Shown here: one piece after another, positions 10,301-20,858 of the stretch
How the letters are laid out: the number at the start of each line of letters is the position of its first letter
How positions within the stretch are numbered: the first letter of the stretch is position 1
Notes under the pieces: generated by a model
Seen by the model: the letters and a program-made list of their open reading frames with translations, nothing else
Told to the model about the DNA's origin: nothing
Databases searched by the model: none
Source of the DNA: Plasmodiophora brassicae
Taxonomy: Eukaryota > Endomyxa: Phytomyxea > Phytomyxea > Plasmodiophorida
DNA length: 64,000 bases
Reading direction: 5' to 3'
Assembly (NCBI GenBank): GCA_036867785.1
Contig: CP145412.1
Span: 1,550,001-1,614,000 of the forward strand
Made by a program: the position numbers and the translations under genes

Positions 10301-10560
10301 CCAAACCTGTTCGTCCGTCTGCCCGCCCGCCCGTCTCTCCGTCCGTCTGCTAATCCGTCCGTCTGCCCGTTCGTCCGTCTGTCCGTCCGTCTGCCCGTTC
10401 GTCCGTCTGTCCGTCCGTCTGCCCGCCCGTCTGCCTGCTCATCGTTCGTCTGTCCGTCCGTCTGCCCGCCCGTCTCATCCGCCTGTCCGTTCGTCTGTCC
10501 GTCCGTCTGCCCGCCCGTCTGCCTGCTCATCCGCCTGTCCGTTCGTCTGCGACCCATCAG
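10300..10560 (+). repeat. Pyrimidine-rich simple repeat
   Basis: Irregular array of four-base steps (CCGT, CTGT, CCGC) with strong strand asymmetry, continuous with the tails of the minisatellite units. Non-coding. Confidence 0.85.
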
Positions 10561-10624
10561 AGGCCATCCGTCTGCCCTTCTATCCCGGACCCGTCAGAGG
10601 CCCATCGCTAGAAGGGGACTATTA

Positions 10625-10718
10625 TGTGAGGACTGTCCGGAATAAACCGAGAACCCCGCGACGGACTTCGCCAGTCCGTCAAAGCGTTCGTTGCATCAGC
10701 TTGCCTGATCGTGACATT
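10625..10718 (+). repeat. 94-bp direct repeat, right copy
   Basis: Second copy of 8609-8702, lying at the start of the transposase frame. Confidence 0.85.
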
Positions 10719-13006
10719 GGCCGTTCCTCTACATACATTGCGGGGTACCAGCGCGAACGACGACGTCCATACTTCAGCGGCCGAGCAGGATTCGCGAGAC
10801 CCCCACTTGCCCCTTCCTGCTGGGCGAACCCATCATCTGCGACAGCATCCCGTGCACGAGGTTGCTACGCCAGCCGAGATCAATCCAGAGTGGCCGGATG
10901 GAAACATTTCGTACACCATATCTGTACCCACTGACGAATCGAAGGTTTCATACCTGAACACATCTTGGTCCATGGCGCGGTTCAGTACCTCCTCTGTACG
11001 AGTGAAGAAGTCATGTCTGGGGGTGTTTGTCTGCCCAGTGGACGGATGCGGGTTCACCGTTCGTCCCCAACTGCCCAAGCGGCGCTCAAAACACTGTCGT
11101 CCTGCGCCTTGTCCTGCGACATGCTCTGTGCACAATCGTCCAGTTTCTCATATTGCATGTCGGGCAATTTTAATCATCGAGAAAACTAGCGACAACCCCC
11201 ATATCATTACGTTCATTCATCAGGGATACCATCGTCATCGCAAACCGGAAGCCATACGACCAAGTGCCCAAGCAATGGATGAACTCGCTCATATCATTCA
11301 TACGGCGCCCGAACTCACTCCCAAGCAGCTACAGATGGGTACAATGACTCGACCAGCATCAGGTGAGATTCATCACAGCCTGGCGAACATTGACCGCCTC
11401 AGGTACATCAAGACCAAACTCATTAAGCCGCCCACTTCATCCTTGTCTGAAGTACTAGCGTTTGAAAAGGAAATCGGTGAAAAGTTGTTCGTATGTATCG
11501 GTTCCGATGCGCTTTGTCTGCAGACAGCGTTCATGCAGGAGAGGGCAAGGGCTTGCGAATCTCCGATGCAGTCCGATTCCATCGAAGGCATCCTTGTCGA
11601 TCCCATACTTCCTGACGCAAACGTAACGATGACGACTGCATACTGTCCAATGCTTTCGCGTCACGTCCCGTTATTGATATCGATCCTGACTGGCAAGAGT
11701 GCTGCACATTACCGCCGGCACTTCCTGACTCTCTTCAGCACAATGGAAATGCCGGTAGATGTGGACGCATGGGAACACCAATTCCCGGGCAACACCAGCG
11801 ACTTTTCAGACGCTGAACGTGCTGGGTTTGAGGCAGCTCTCAGGGCGCACTGTCATTTGGATGATAATGCCGTTCTGGCGCTCGATCATTTCTACCGCTA
11901 TTGCGACGTGCATTTTAAGCGGACCCTAAGCCGTGTATCTCGAAACGCTGGTGTCATCCACCCTGATGACAAGGCATTATTTTACGAAACAGTTTTGTCG
12001 CTCACGATTGTAGTCGACCCGATTGATTTCGCGAACCGGCTACAGTTTCTGTATCAGCGATTTCCGAAAGCACGGCGATGGCTCGATTGGCATCTCCACG
12101 AGCTGAGAGGTCGACACATCTTTCCGGCTCTGGCAACAGGGGACATCTCGCTGTTGCCAAATAACACGAACGCGCAGGAAAGCGTTGGCGGCAGTCTAAA
12201 ACGCTGCTGCAACGGAAAACAATCCATCGTCACCGTCATTCCCCCCATATACTTGTTCGTCAAACAAATCGCGCAGGCATACACCAATGCTTGTCTTGGC
12301 ATTCAGGAGCGGTACAATCCTAGTAGATCTAGATCTACAAAGAAGACTCGGTCTGATGGCAGGCCCCCGGATACAACGAAAGACCTTCTTCGAAAGCGGA
12401 GCGAACGTCAAAAGGAATCGGTTCATCGATCTGCATCGGTCAACGCCATCAAGAAACTACGAGGGCGCCCACCTGGGAGCACGAATACGATACCCAAACT
12501 TGGATCATTAGTGGATTGGAAAACATTCGGTATCCCATGGGGGTTCACCTCGAACGGTGTCCGGTTTACCAATACGTGCCCGATGGACACGGGCCTCATG
12601 ACTCTCTACCTGCTCTTCGAGTACGGGAAGCTTCGGTTGCCGTCAGGTGACAACGACAGTCCTGTGCTCGGTCAGGTCATGGATCTTATTTCACAGGAGA
12701 GGTATAATGAGGCGCGTCTGCTGTGGCTCGCAGGCAATCACGTGCCGACGATACCGAAGTCCAATATTGTGGACCTGTTTGGCACTGTGGAAGATATTGT
12801 GCATCGCTTCGTCCCGAATTTGTTCTTTTTTACCGTTGTGCAAAAGTCTGATTGCACATCCGAGCACTGTCCAGAGCGATCGAATCGCGTTGAGATGCGC
12901 CGACCAGGTTTCGAAGTAATTCCAGAGGACCTTGACGTCGACGATTCTTCCATGACTGTTCAACAATCTATGGTGGATTCATTGATTGGCGACAGGGTCA
13001 CGCGCT
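10711..13006 (+). CDS. Mutator-like transposase fused to a papain-fold (C19-like) peptidase, first segment
   Basis: A 765-residue frame runs up to the retrotransposon insertion. It opens at a GTG; the first clear ATG is near 10972, so the start is unsure. Parts in order: a GCM/WRKY-type zinc finger (KSCLGVFVCPVDGCGF, then HNRPVSHIAC and HQGYHRHRKPEA), a transposase core (ILVDPILPDANVTMTTAYCP, ending in TNAQESVGGSLKRC, which resembles the TNN.vE region of Mutator transposases), a basic linker with AT-hook-like RGRPPG, then a peptidase start with a Cys box (FTNTCPMDTGLMT). The matching His/Asp boxes lie on the far side of the retrotransposon at 18276-18877. It should cut and join the 153-bp ends; the peptidase role is inference. 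Confidence 0.75.
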
Positions 13007-13182
13007 TGTGACGTCCCAACGGTGATGGTATATCAGCCGTGTAGTATAATCGTCTGTGTCCCCGACCTGCAGCTCCCACGGACGCCGTGCGGACTCCGTG
13101 CGCACTCCGTGCATGTCCGTCATTCTTAGGGCGGCCTAGCCGGATCACAGCTATTCTTGTCTTATAGCTTGGAGCCGGCACA
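13007..13182 (-). repeat. LTR of chromovirus (3' LTR)
   Basis: 176 bp, starting TGTGACG and ending GGCACA on the plus strand. It appears identical to the other LTR at 18096-18271. Confidence 0.92.
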
Positions 13183-13380
13183 TTCCCCTCCTTCAACGAA
13201 ATGCTCCTCCTTGCAGGTGTCTTCAGTGGTGGTGTATCCTAATCATGTCTTCTCCTTAATATAGTCTAATTAACATAATTAAGTCTCAATCTTCGTAGAA
13301 CACAGTTTTGGCTTCTGTCGTCACATGGCCGTCGGCATTAAAATAACCCAGCGCGCATCCGGGAAAAAAGCATGACTAGC
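13183..13380. other. Chromovirus 3' untranslated segment
   Basis: About 200 bp between the polyprotein stop and the 3' LTR, locally AT-richer than the coding part. A purine tract is expected next to the LTR on the element's sense strand. No gene is seen. Confidence 0.5.
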
Positions 13381-16300
13381 CTACTGGACTCCTTCCGCCT
13401 TAAGTAACTCCTTAACCTCATCAGCAAGGTGATGTTTCTCCTTCCTCATCCTGGCGGCATGTGCCTTCACCAGCTTCGGTACATCCATCGCCAACCTGCA
13501 GATTGGCTCCCATGAATCCTCCGCTTCAGAGAAACCCTTCCATCCGATCAACAATTCCAATTCCCCTGTCTCCGGACTGTGCCTGCAGTCCTTGAAGACT
13601 TCAATGGCGAAACGCTCATTGTCATAATCCATCTGTCGCTTCAGTTCCTCAGTGGCATTCACTTTGCCATGTTCATAGAGGCGAACGCGGTCCCCGTGAA
13701 CGGTTCGAGTGTCCGTCTCATTGAACATATTCCTCACCTCGTAGGTGTAGTTCTCGTGGCTATCAGTTATTTGATATAGGCCCCGCCACTTCATAAAGAG
13801 CTTCTTGCCCGGAACCTTACCCGGTTCAGGCAATCCGATGAGTACATAGTCACCGATCTGAAAGTTCGGTGCAGTTGCTCGTCGGTACGCGTCGCTCCTC
13901 TTCCTGTGTACGGCTCGGATTTTCTTCCATTGCTGCACTGCTCCCTTGTGCATTTCATTCAGCGACGTCTGCAATTGCATGACTAGCTCCTGAATATGCT
14001 CCTTTGAGAGTGTAGCTTCCCCATACTTCTCATCCCCTGGCCTCTTGAACACTTGCTTCAGCGGGTTGTCTGGTTGACGTCCCATCATCACTGTCACTGG
14101 CGCATTCCCGTTGGTACGCGCCTGCGACCTGTGATTGATCGTGTGTTCAATGTTGTGGTTCAACCATGGCCAATCGTATTTGTCCCACTGCAATTCAGAC
14201 AGAAGTGCTCTGACTAGTTGCAAGTAGTTCCTGTTGATCACCTCAATTGATCCATTACTGTAATGCCCATAGGCAACAGTCGGGTGATGAGCAAATCCAC
14301 ATCGACGCGCCAGTTCCTTCACAACGTTTGCCAGAAAGCAAGACGCCATGTCTGACACCATCAACTCAAACGTTCCGAAGATAGCCCTCCATTCGAGCAG
14401 TGCCTCTACAGTGGTTTCCGCATTGGGTGTATGGTCAGGAGTAATCCTGACCATGCCAGACAGATCATCCCTGATTATCAGGTTCCATTGCAGATCATGT
14501 CTTCCGCCCTTCTGAGCCGCCATCATGTATAGCCAATCCAAGTGAATCACCTGATTCGGCCTAACACCATGAACAGCTGTTCCCAATGGCCTGGGAATCC
14601 TAACCCCGCCCCTTGTCGGTAGACAGTTCAAACACGCGTTGCAGAACGTCCTCATGTCCTCATCGCAGTGTGCCCAATGGCAGAACTCCCCCAACTTCCT
14701 CAACGAGGCCTTCAGTCCTAGATGCCCACTGTTTCCGCCCGCATGAGCAATAGCGCATAGCTGCAGCTTCAGCTCGTTGCATTCGTCTGGTATGATCACC
14801 TGTCCCTTCCCTGTGACGAAGAGATCATCACCATTCTTCGGTCGTTTCGTTCCTCTGAGCCATTTCCTCTGAGCCTTACGGATTTCGTCCACGGTCGGCC
14901 ATTGGAATTCCTTCCTTTGTAACGGCCGTACCCGATATCCGTCCTCAATTTGAAGCGTTATCCTCCTGATCGTGCGTACCTCTAGGTGCTGGTCATCAGG
15001 CCCACCGTCCGGTGCACCCCACCGCGTCATAAGATCCGACCACACATTGTCCTCCCCCGCAATGTGTTCAATGACGTAGTGGACCCTCTGTATGTCCAGT
15101 GCCCATCGTTGCAGTTTCTGCGCCGTTGGCTTTGACACGTCCGTTGGTGAGAATATCCTCACGAGATTCCTATGATCGGTAAACAAACGAAACTGCTCGT
15201 TGGTTGTAACGAGATAGTCCAGTTTGTCAATCCCATCCTTGATCGCGAACCCTTCCTTCTCCACCGTGGACCAGTTCCGCTCTGGGCCCGCGAACTTGTG
15301 TCCGACGAAACCCAGCGGTTCATGTCGCTGCCCATGCACTGGTTTACCCAAGTCCTCAGGCGGAATCTGTGTGACTACCGCCGCGCTGTTAACCTCATTT
15401 GCATCTGAGAATAGGCATTGGATCCGGTCCTTTCGCGGGTACGCTAGTTGGACCGTGTCCGCCACTGCCATCTTCAGTTTCTCGAATGCCAGCGCATGTT
15501 CGGGTGACCATCCATATTTGCACAATCGCACCCTCCTGGCAATGGCTTTCGTCCTGCCAGGTTGGTCCTTCATTGCATCCTCGTATATCCTCTGTAACAG
15601 GTGTACCTTCCTGTTGTACTCAGGGATGGACCTACTCATCCACTGAGTTGCCATAAGGAATTGTTGCAAGTCCCTTGCCGTCCTCGGCTGTGGTATCGCC
15701 ATTAAAGCCTCAATCCTAGCAGGATCGTGCCTTACCCCTTCTGGCGTGAATATCCTTCCACAGAACCGAACCTCTGTTGTGAAGAGCTCACACTTCTCCA
15801 CGTTGAACTTGATGCTGTGCCGTTCGGCTAGCATCAGAGTCCGTTCCAACGTTCGGAACCAATCATCCTCCCTTTGGGCATGCCCCATTAGATCATCGAT
15901 CCATATGATTAGTTTGTGGAACATAAGTTCCCCGAACACCTCAAACATCCTCCCTTGATACTGAGGGGCGGAGTTCATTCCCCCCTGCATCGACCTCGTT
16001 GGCTTATACACCCCCTTATCTGTCATGAAGGAGAAGATCTCCTGACACGCTTCATCCAGCGGCATCATCCAGAAGCCTTTGAACGCGTCTAGCTTAAACC
16101 AGAACCTCGAGCCTGCCAGGTTCCTCAGTATCGCCTCCTGATGTGGCATAGGCCACGCCACGGCGACACATTTGGCATTAACAGCTCTGAGATCAACACA
16201 GAACCGCTTTCCGCCCCCTGGCTTCGTCACCACCACCACCGGTGAAGCCCACTTCGCGTTGTAGTTTTCAACGACTAGGCCATACTTCTTCAATTGGGCG

Positions 16301-18051
16301 ACGAATTCCTCCATGAAAGCACTGTCCTCCATACTGTACTTTCTGGCTCGGCACCTGTAAGGTTCCGCATCCGGTTTCAGCTCCGTGACAAATGGTGTAA
16401 CCCTGGCTGGACCATCAGGTCCAATGCTCATACGCCAAACGTCCCTATATCTTCTGACGAGTTTCCGAAGCGATTTCCCCATCGCTTGCGGTAGGCCATT
16501 CCTCAATGCGCGCTCGACCATCCCGTCCATCTCCCTTTCCAGGGAGTCTGTGGAATCGGTTCCGATCCTCACATCCTCTGTTTCCTCTTCCTCCCCTTCC
16601 CAGAGAGGTGGCATCTCGTTTGCCATATTGTGCACTTCATCCATGACGTCATTCCCCTTCTTCGGCGTGCTCATAATGAGTACGTCCAGGGCCTTCTTTG
16701 GGTGGATACCCAAGTCGTCCAACAGCCTCTCCCCTAGGATTATTTCCTTTTCAGGAATGTCCCATACAAGGCATCGGCGCCGGCGAGTGATCAGTTCGCC
16801 TGCCGTCGTCGTCAGTCCCAGATCCAGTATCATCACATGGTAGGCTGTGTGCTTCGTTTCTCTGTCTACCAGACAGAACGTTTCCGGCTTCTGGAGGTTC
16901 TCCATTGTTAACAATGGGTCCCGCTCCATTAGCTCGCGCGCTATGGTCAATGGCATCAGAACGTCAACCGATGTCGCTCCACTGTCCAGAACCCCAACGT
17001 AGTCTTCCTCATGTCCGTTTACACGAACGACTACTTGGTCCCCTGTCCTCTGCGCCCCCTCCGACACTCTTCCTACCACTGGAAGCCATGGGTACTCTGA
17101 CAAGTCGTCATCTTTATCAGATTTGGCCTTACGGGGTCCATCCCTTCCCGTTGGCCCCTTGCGGCGATCCTTCAGCAGGTCTGCGACCTGCTTCTTGGTA
17201 GGCTTCTTCGGGCAACGAAACGCTGGATGTCCAACCTCGTCACAGTTGAAACATCGCAGGTCCTTCCGGTGTCGTTTCGTGTCCCGGCCTCCATCGCCTC
17301 CTTCATCCGTCTGCGCCCCTCGCTTCTTTGGGGTGGGTTTGACCTTTCCCTTCCCCTTGCCATCCTCACGTCCCGGCTCCATGTACAACATCGTCTCCTC
17401 ATACGATGCAGCCCGTTCCTTCAGCACCCGATAGAATTCCAAAGGGTCCTTCTGGAGATCGGTCTGGCGCTTCATGACGAGGGTCCGCATGAGCGCTTGT
17501 AAACCGGATGGGCGCACAGCACCCAGTAGGTACTTGACCAGGTTCTTCCGTCCCTCGCGGGACGTGAAGAGGTCCTGCCACCCGTTGCGCGCGACCAATT
17601 CCTCGTACTGCTGCACGAGGTTCACGACCCTTGCCGCTGGTGTGGTGATGGTCAGCTTCATCGCCAGCTTCCGCATCTCCCGGTCGATGTTCGCGTCCGT
17701 CGAGCGATCCTGCTCGAGATGCCTCTTCATCCAGTCTATCAGGTCGCTCTCCGTCACCCCCTCGGCGTCCGTGCCGAGTTCCCACTTGCAGATCGCCCTG
17801 AGCAGACCGGGGTCGATCATACTCCTCACTGACCGTGGGATCTGGCCCTTGGCATTCGGATCGTCCCGGAAGTGATTCCGATACGTCTTCAGCTCGGCCA
17901 TGAACGTCGTGACGGCCTTGCGGTCCATGCTCTTCAAGGTCGGCGCCTTGTTCATCTGCAGGACGATCGTTGAGCCTTGCACGCTCTGTCCTTGTTGTCG
18001 ATCATCGACGTCATCTTCCAGCAGCATCTCCTGCGCGGTGGCCACCATCGC
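13381..18051 (-). CDS. Chromovirus gag-pol polyprotein
   Basis: A single frame of about 1,550 residues; a start near 18051 just inside the 5' LTR is the likeliest. Parts in order: gag; CCHC knuckle (CFNCDEVGHPAFRC, about 17215-17260); aspartic protease (VLDSGATSVDVL, about 16970); reverse transcriptase (about 15700-16350, catalytic box IWIDDLMGH); RNase H (about 15000-15450); integrase (HHCC plus DDE, about 14050-14750); and a C-terminal chromodomain (about 13430-13640, with LLIGWKGFSEAEDSWEP). The chromodomain places it among chromoviruses, whose integrases target modified chromatin. It appears open throughout. Confidence 0.93.
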   Translation of the reverse strand, partial: AMVATAQEMLLEDDVDDRQQGQSVQGSTIVLQMNKAPTLKSMDRKAVTTFMAELKTYRNHFRDDPNAKGQIPRSVRSMIDPGLLRAICKWELGTDAEGVTESDLIDWMKRHLEQDRSTDANIDREMRKLAMKLTITTPAARVVNLVQQYEELVARNGWQDLFTSREGRKNLVKYLLGAVRPSGLQALMRTLVMKRQTDLQKDPLEFYRVLKERAASYEETMLYMEPGREDGKGKGKVKPTPKKRGAQTDEGGDGGRDTKRHRKDLRCFNCDEVGHPAFRCPKKPTKKQVADLLKDRRKGPTGRDGPRKAKSDKDDDLSEYPWLPVVGRVSEGAQRTGDQVVVRVNGHEEDYVGVLDSGATSVDVLMPLTIARELMERDPLLTMENLQKPETFCLVDRETKHTAYHVMILDLGLTTTAGELITRRRRCLVWDIPEKEIILGERLLDDLGIHPKKALDVLIMSTPKKGNDVMDEVHNMANEMPPLWEGEEEETEDVRIGTDSTDSLEREMDGMVERALRNGLPQAMGKSLRKLVRRYRDVWRMSIGPDGPARVTPFVTELKPDAEPYRCRARKYSMEDSAFMEEFVAQLKKYGLVVENYNAKWASPVVVVTKPGGGKRFCVDLRAVNAKCVAVAWPMPHQEAILRNLAGSRFWFKLDAFKGFWMMPLDEACQEIFSFMTDKGVYKPTRSMQGGMNSAPQYQGRMFEVFGELMFHKLIIWIDDLMGHAQREDDWFRTLERTLMLAERHSIKFNVEKCELFTTEVRFCGRIFTPEGVRHDPARIEALMAIPQPRTARDLQQFLMATQWMSRSIPEYNRKVHLLQRIYEDAMKDQPGRTKAIARRVRLCKYGWSPEHALAFEKLKMAVADTVQLAYPRKDRIQCLFSDANEVNSAAVVTQIPPEDLGKPVHGQRHEPLGFVGHKFAGPERNWSTVEKEGFAIKDGIDKLDYLVTTNEQFRLFTDHRNLVRIFSPTDVSKPTAQKLQRWALDIQRVHYVIEHIAGEDNVWSDLMTRWGAPDGGPDDQHLEVRTIRRITLQIEDGYRVRPLQRKEFQWPTVDEIRKAQRKWLRGTKRPKNGDDLFVTGKGQVIIPDECNELKLQLCAIAHAGGNSGHLGLKASLRKLGEFCHWAHCDEDMRTFCNACLNCLPTRGGVRIPRPLGTAVHGVRPNQVIHLDWLYMMAAQKGGRHDLQWNLIIRDDLSGMVRITPDHTPNAETTVEALLEWRAIFGTFELMVSDMASCFLANVVKELARRCGFAHHPTVAYGHYSNGSIEVINRNYLQLVRALLSELQWDKYDWPWLNHNIEHTINHRSQARTNGNAPVTVMMGRQPDNPLKQVFKRPGDEKYGEATLSKEHIQELVMQLQTSLNEMHKGAVQQWKKIRAVHRKRSDAYRRATAPNFQIGDYVLIGLPEPGKVPGKKLFMKWRGLYQITDSHENYTYEVRNMFNETDTRTVHGDRVRLYEHGKVNATEELKRQMDYDNERFAIEVFKDCRHSPETGELELLIGWKGFSEAEDSWEPICRLAMDVPKLVKAHAARMRKEKHHLADEVKELLKAEGVQ

Positions 18052-18095
18052 GTCCTTCTTTGAAACCTTCCCCGAAAGGATGTTCAAGAGATCTC

Positions 18096-18271
18096 TGTGA
18101 CGTCCCAACGGTGATGGTATATCAGCCGTGTAGTATAATCGTCTGTGTCCCCGACCTGCAGCTCCCACGGACGCCGTGCGGACTCCGTGCGCACTCCGTG
18201 CATGTCCGTCATTCTTAGGGCGGCCTAGCCGGATCACAGCTATTCTTGTCTTATAGCTTGGAGCCGGCACA
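18096..18271 (-). repeat. LTR of chromovirus (5' LTR)
   Basis: 176 bp, matching 13007-13182. The element's transcription would run from here toward lower coordinates. Confidence 0.92.
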
Positions 18272-18275
18272 CGCT

Positions 18276-18877
18276 GCACGCAGAGTGTGGACGAAGCATT
18301 TAGGCTTTCGAAGCCTGATAGTGCATTTCGCGTGCTGGACGATAACCAGGGGGGCGCATACATGTGTTCGGGGGTGCGCACGCTCTCCCGCTGGAAGTTC
18401 GTGATTGGGCCACCTTTGATACTTGAATTCGAGTACGTGCCTCGCGCTTGCATAGCTAAGCCATCCTGTACCATCACGTTGAACGGCACGACATTCCGGT
18501 TAGCAGCAGTCATATTCGGTTCGGGAGGACATTTCACGTCCATTATCTACATTGGGGGTGCCTGCTTGTTCTATGATGGTATGTCGAAAACAAAACTAGT
18601 GTGGCTTAAGACGCGGCCCGAAAAGGAGAAGTTCCGCCACTCCAAAGTGTGCCGCGTTTGGTATCAACCCGATCAGACTGTGCCGCCATCAAGTCCGATT
18701 CCGTCTAGGCGCGACGAAGGTGCAGATCTGCTGCTGCCGACGATAGTGCCTAAAGGCCCTCGTTCTCCTCCAGCAGAAAAGGTCATGTCGCCTGTTGAGG
18801 CATTGGATGATCCGCCTCCTGTGCATCATGACGCGTTGTCACGACACAGTCTTCCTTGGGGATTCCGTTACGGGTAA
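18276..18877 (+). CDS. Papain-fold (C19-like) peptidase, second segment of the split transposase-peptidase gene
   Basis: Directly after the retrotransposon and its 4-bp duplication, the plus-strand frame resumes in the same phase as at 13006 and runs about 200 residues to a stop at 18877. It carries the boxes missing from the first segment: GSGGHFTSIIYIGGACLFYD (His, then Asp), followed by a Val-Trp-Tyr motif (CRVWYQPD). Together with NTCPMDTG this gives the Cys-His-Asp arrangement of ubiquitin-specific (C19) or related deubiquitinating peptidases. A proline-rich tail follows. The insertion very probably inactivates the fused peptidase in this copy, although the transposase part keeps its own frame. 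Confidence 0.7.
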
Positions 18878-18896
18878 GCAGTTAGCAGTTAACACA

Positions 18897-20338
18897 GAAG
18901 CGAACGGCAGTTGATGTTTCATGTCCAGAGCCTTTGACGCAGTCAACACCTGCGCGGTGGACACAGGCCTAATGACGGTGTTCATCTTACATGTACGTTT
19001 TCACTCGTGCTGCGACTGCGCCTCGCTGACCGTCGATGGATACCGATATTTTAATAGAAATACTGGGGTCTACATATACCTGCAAGCCACCCCCAATTGC
19101 TGGAAGCAGTTACACTTATTGGGCAAGGCTCTCATGAGGAAGCCCGATTCCTGTGGGCAACGCGGTGCCTAGGCTATCCGTCAACCGGCCACCACGACAT
19201 GTGGAACAACTTTGGAGACAATTTCTCCAATGTTGTTCCAGACTTGTTCAGGATGGTTATCGCGGATCGGCTACTGTGTTCGAATTCTTCGTGCCACAAC
19301 CGAGTTGCACTAAGGACTCGGGAGTGCGCTCTACTGGACTTTGATTCCCGGAACATCATGCAGCTGAGCTCTTCGGCTGTAACCCAGGCGATGGTTGATG
19401 CATACCTCGGCAGGGATTTCGATTCCCAAAATGGGTTCCTGACATGCAGCGCAATCGACATGACCTGTGTCGATCCGCAGGAATCTCACGTTGCTGCCTG
19501 CTCAGGGTCTTTGTCGCTGCAATCTTACGTCATCCAGCACTATCCGCCACTGGTAGAAATTATTCTTCACTCCGACTTACCACAACGCAGCGCCGCGTGG
19601 AATACTCCACAACCGGTGACACTGACCTTCGGAGCATGGCAATATGACCTTGCCGCCATGGTCGTGCGCAATTGTCGCCGAAACCACTTCGCATCGCTCG
19701 TCCTCCTGAGAGGGGAATTTGTGTATTACGACGGCATGATGAGTCCCTGTGTGCGCAAGGCGGATAGTAGAACGCTGAATGGACACGTGCTCGGGCGCTT
19801 ATGGTATCTTAAGACTGATCGACCGGCTCGAAATGCGGATACGAGTTCAGAGCAAACCCCCCGTCCTGCTACCCGCGTTGTGCCCCCCGACAGTCGAAAT
19901 GATCCGCCTACACCCTCGGAAACGTTGCCGTCAGTTTTCCCCACCATGTCTGATCAGGGGCGGTCACCTGGGACCAGCGATCACAGAAGCGAGCAACGTG
20001 GTCAACAGAGGCGCAAACGTTATCCGCTGGGGATGTCTGTTCAACAGGTTTCGGTCAGAGGCCCTAAGCCGCTTTGCCAAACCTGCGGGAACGCCATAGA
20101 GCGGGACCAGCGCCGGTTGGTTATTGTAACCCGAAACGAGCTGCGTCAATGGAATAAGCAGCTGTCGTACCATTTGGCGGACGAATGCCTGACGACGGGA
20201 CTGACAGCTGCTCAGAAGGTAGAGCTGACGACATTGCTGGAAGCAGACGATATTTTGCGCACCCAGCTGGCCGGGACTGGGTACCTCGGAATGACATTGT
20301 GGGTGACAGTTGATGGACCTATGACTGTCCAGGCATGA
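18897..20338 (+). CDS. Second C19-like peptidase gene of the transposon
   Basis: A paralogue of the peptidase module fused to the transposase. The Cys box (VNTCAVDTGLMTVF, near 18945) is in one frame. The bulk, from about 19080, is in another (GQGSHEEARFLW parallels SQERYNEARLLW of the first copy). So there is either an intron near 19000-19080 or a frame disruption; I cannot decide which. The His/Asp boxes are NHFASLVLLRGEFVYYDG, then GRLWYLK. The C-terminus has a proline-rich stretch and a Cys/His cluster (LCQTCGNAIERDQRR ... HLADEC) like a small zinc finger. It would act as a free-standing peptidase next to the transposase. Ubiquitin-like substrates are inference. Confidence 0.6.
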
Positions 20339-20704
20339 GGAGCGCGATCGGCGCGAAACACGAACCCCCTGTCCTCCCTTCGATCCCGCCAGCGCGCCGT
20401 TAATGGCGAACAAGAAACAGCGTGTTGAACGAACGTAAGTGATCGTGTCTTGTCGGATGTTTCCTGCGGTTTCGGCCTGTTCAATACAGACCTTATAGTG
20501 CTGTGAATACGTTTGCGCTACGCGGTTAATCTTTCAAAGCTGTTCTTTTCGCCGAACGAATCCGTCCGTTATCTGTCTGCGCCGAGACGGGCACAATTCC
20601 GTCGCTGGCATTGACGGTACGATTGCATGTGGTTCATTGTAGGCACCCTCCCGAAGCCCGCCAAACTACATACCTTAAGTACGTCAGTGTTCGCCAAGGT
20701 TTTA
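20339..20704. other. Right interior of the transposon, no gene seen
   Basis: About 365 bp between the second peptidase stop and the right inverted repeat. It becomes AT-richer toward the end, and no coding signal is recognised. Confidence 0.5.
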
Positions 20705-20858
20705 TACACCGAAGTTCATAAAGGTATATTTTTTATGCCGAAGTTCGTAAAGGTCATTTTTTTTGTACCGAAGTTCGTAAAGGTCATTTTTTTGTACCGA
20801 AGTTCGTAAAGGTCATTTTTTTTGTACCGAAGTTCGTAAGTTCGTACGAACTTTTTTC
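20705..20858 (-). repeat. Right terminal inverted repeat
   Basis: Reverse complement of 7997-8149, with the same tandem ACGAACTTCGGTAC units and the GTTCGTACGAAC palindrome at the outer end. Confidence 0.85.

Larger units (their letters stand above)
13007..18271 (-). mobile_element. Ty3/gypsy LTR retrotransposon with chromodomain (chromovirus), looks whole
   Basis: 5265 bp on the minus strand, with two 176-bp LTRs that look identical and a 4-bp flanking duplication (CGCT at 13003-13006 and 18272-18275). One long gag-pol frame spans the interior. The element looks whole, and identical LTRs mean the insertion is very young. It landed inside the peptidase part of the Mutator-like transposase gene in the opposite orientation. 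Confidence 0.95.

Noticed and set aside
13381-18543. Extension of the chromovirus frame upstream to 18543
   Set aside because: The frame happens to stay open through the 5' LTR into the neighbouring peptidase gene in antisense. The LTR border at 18096 sets the real limit.
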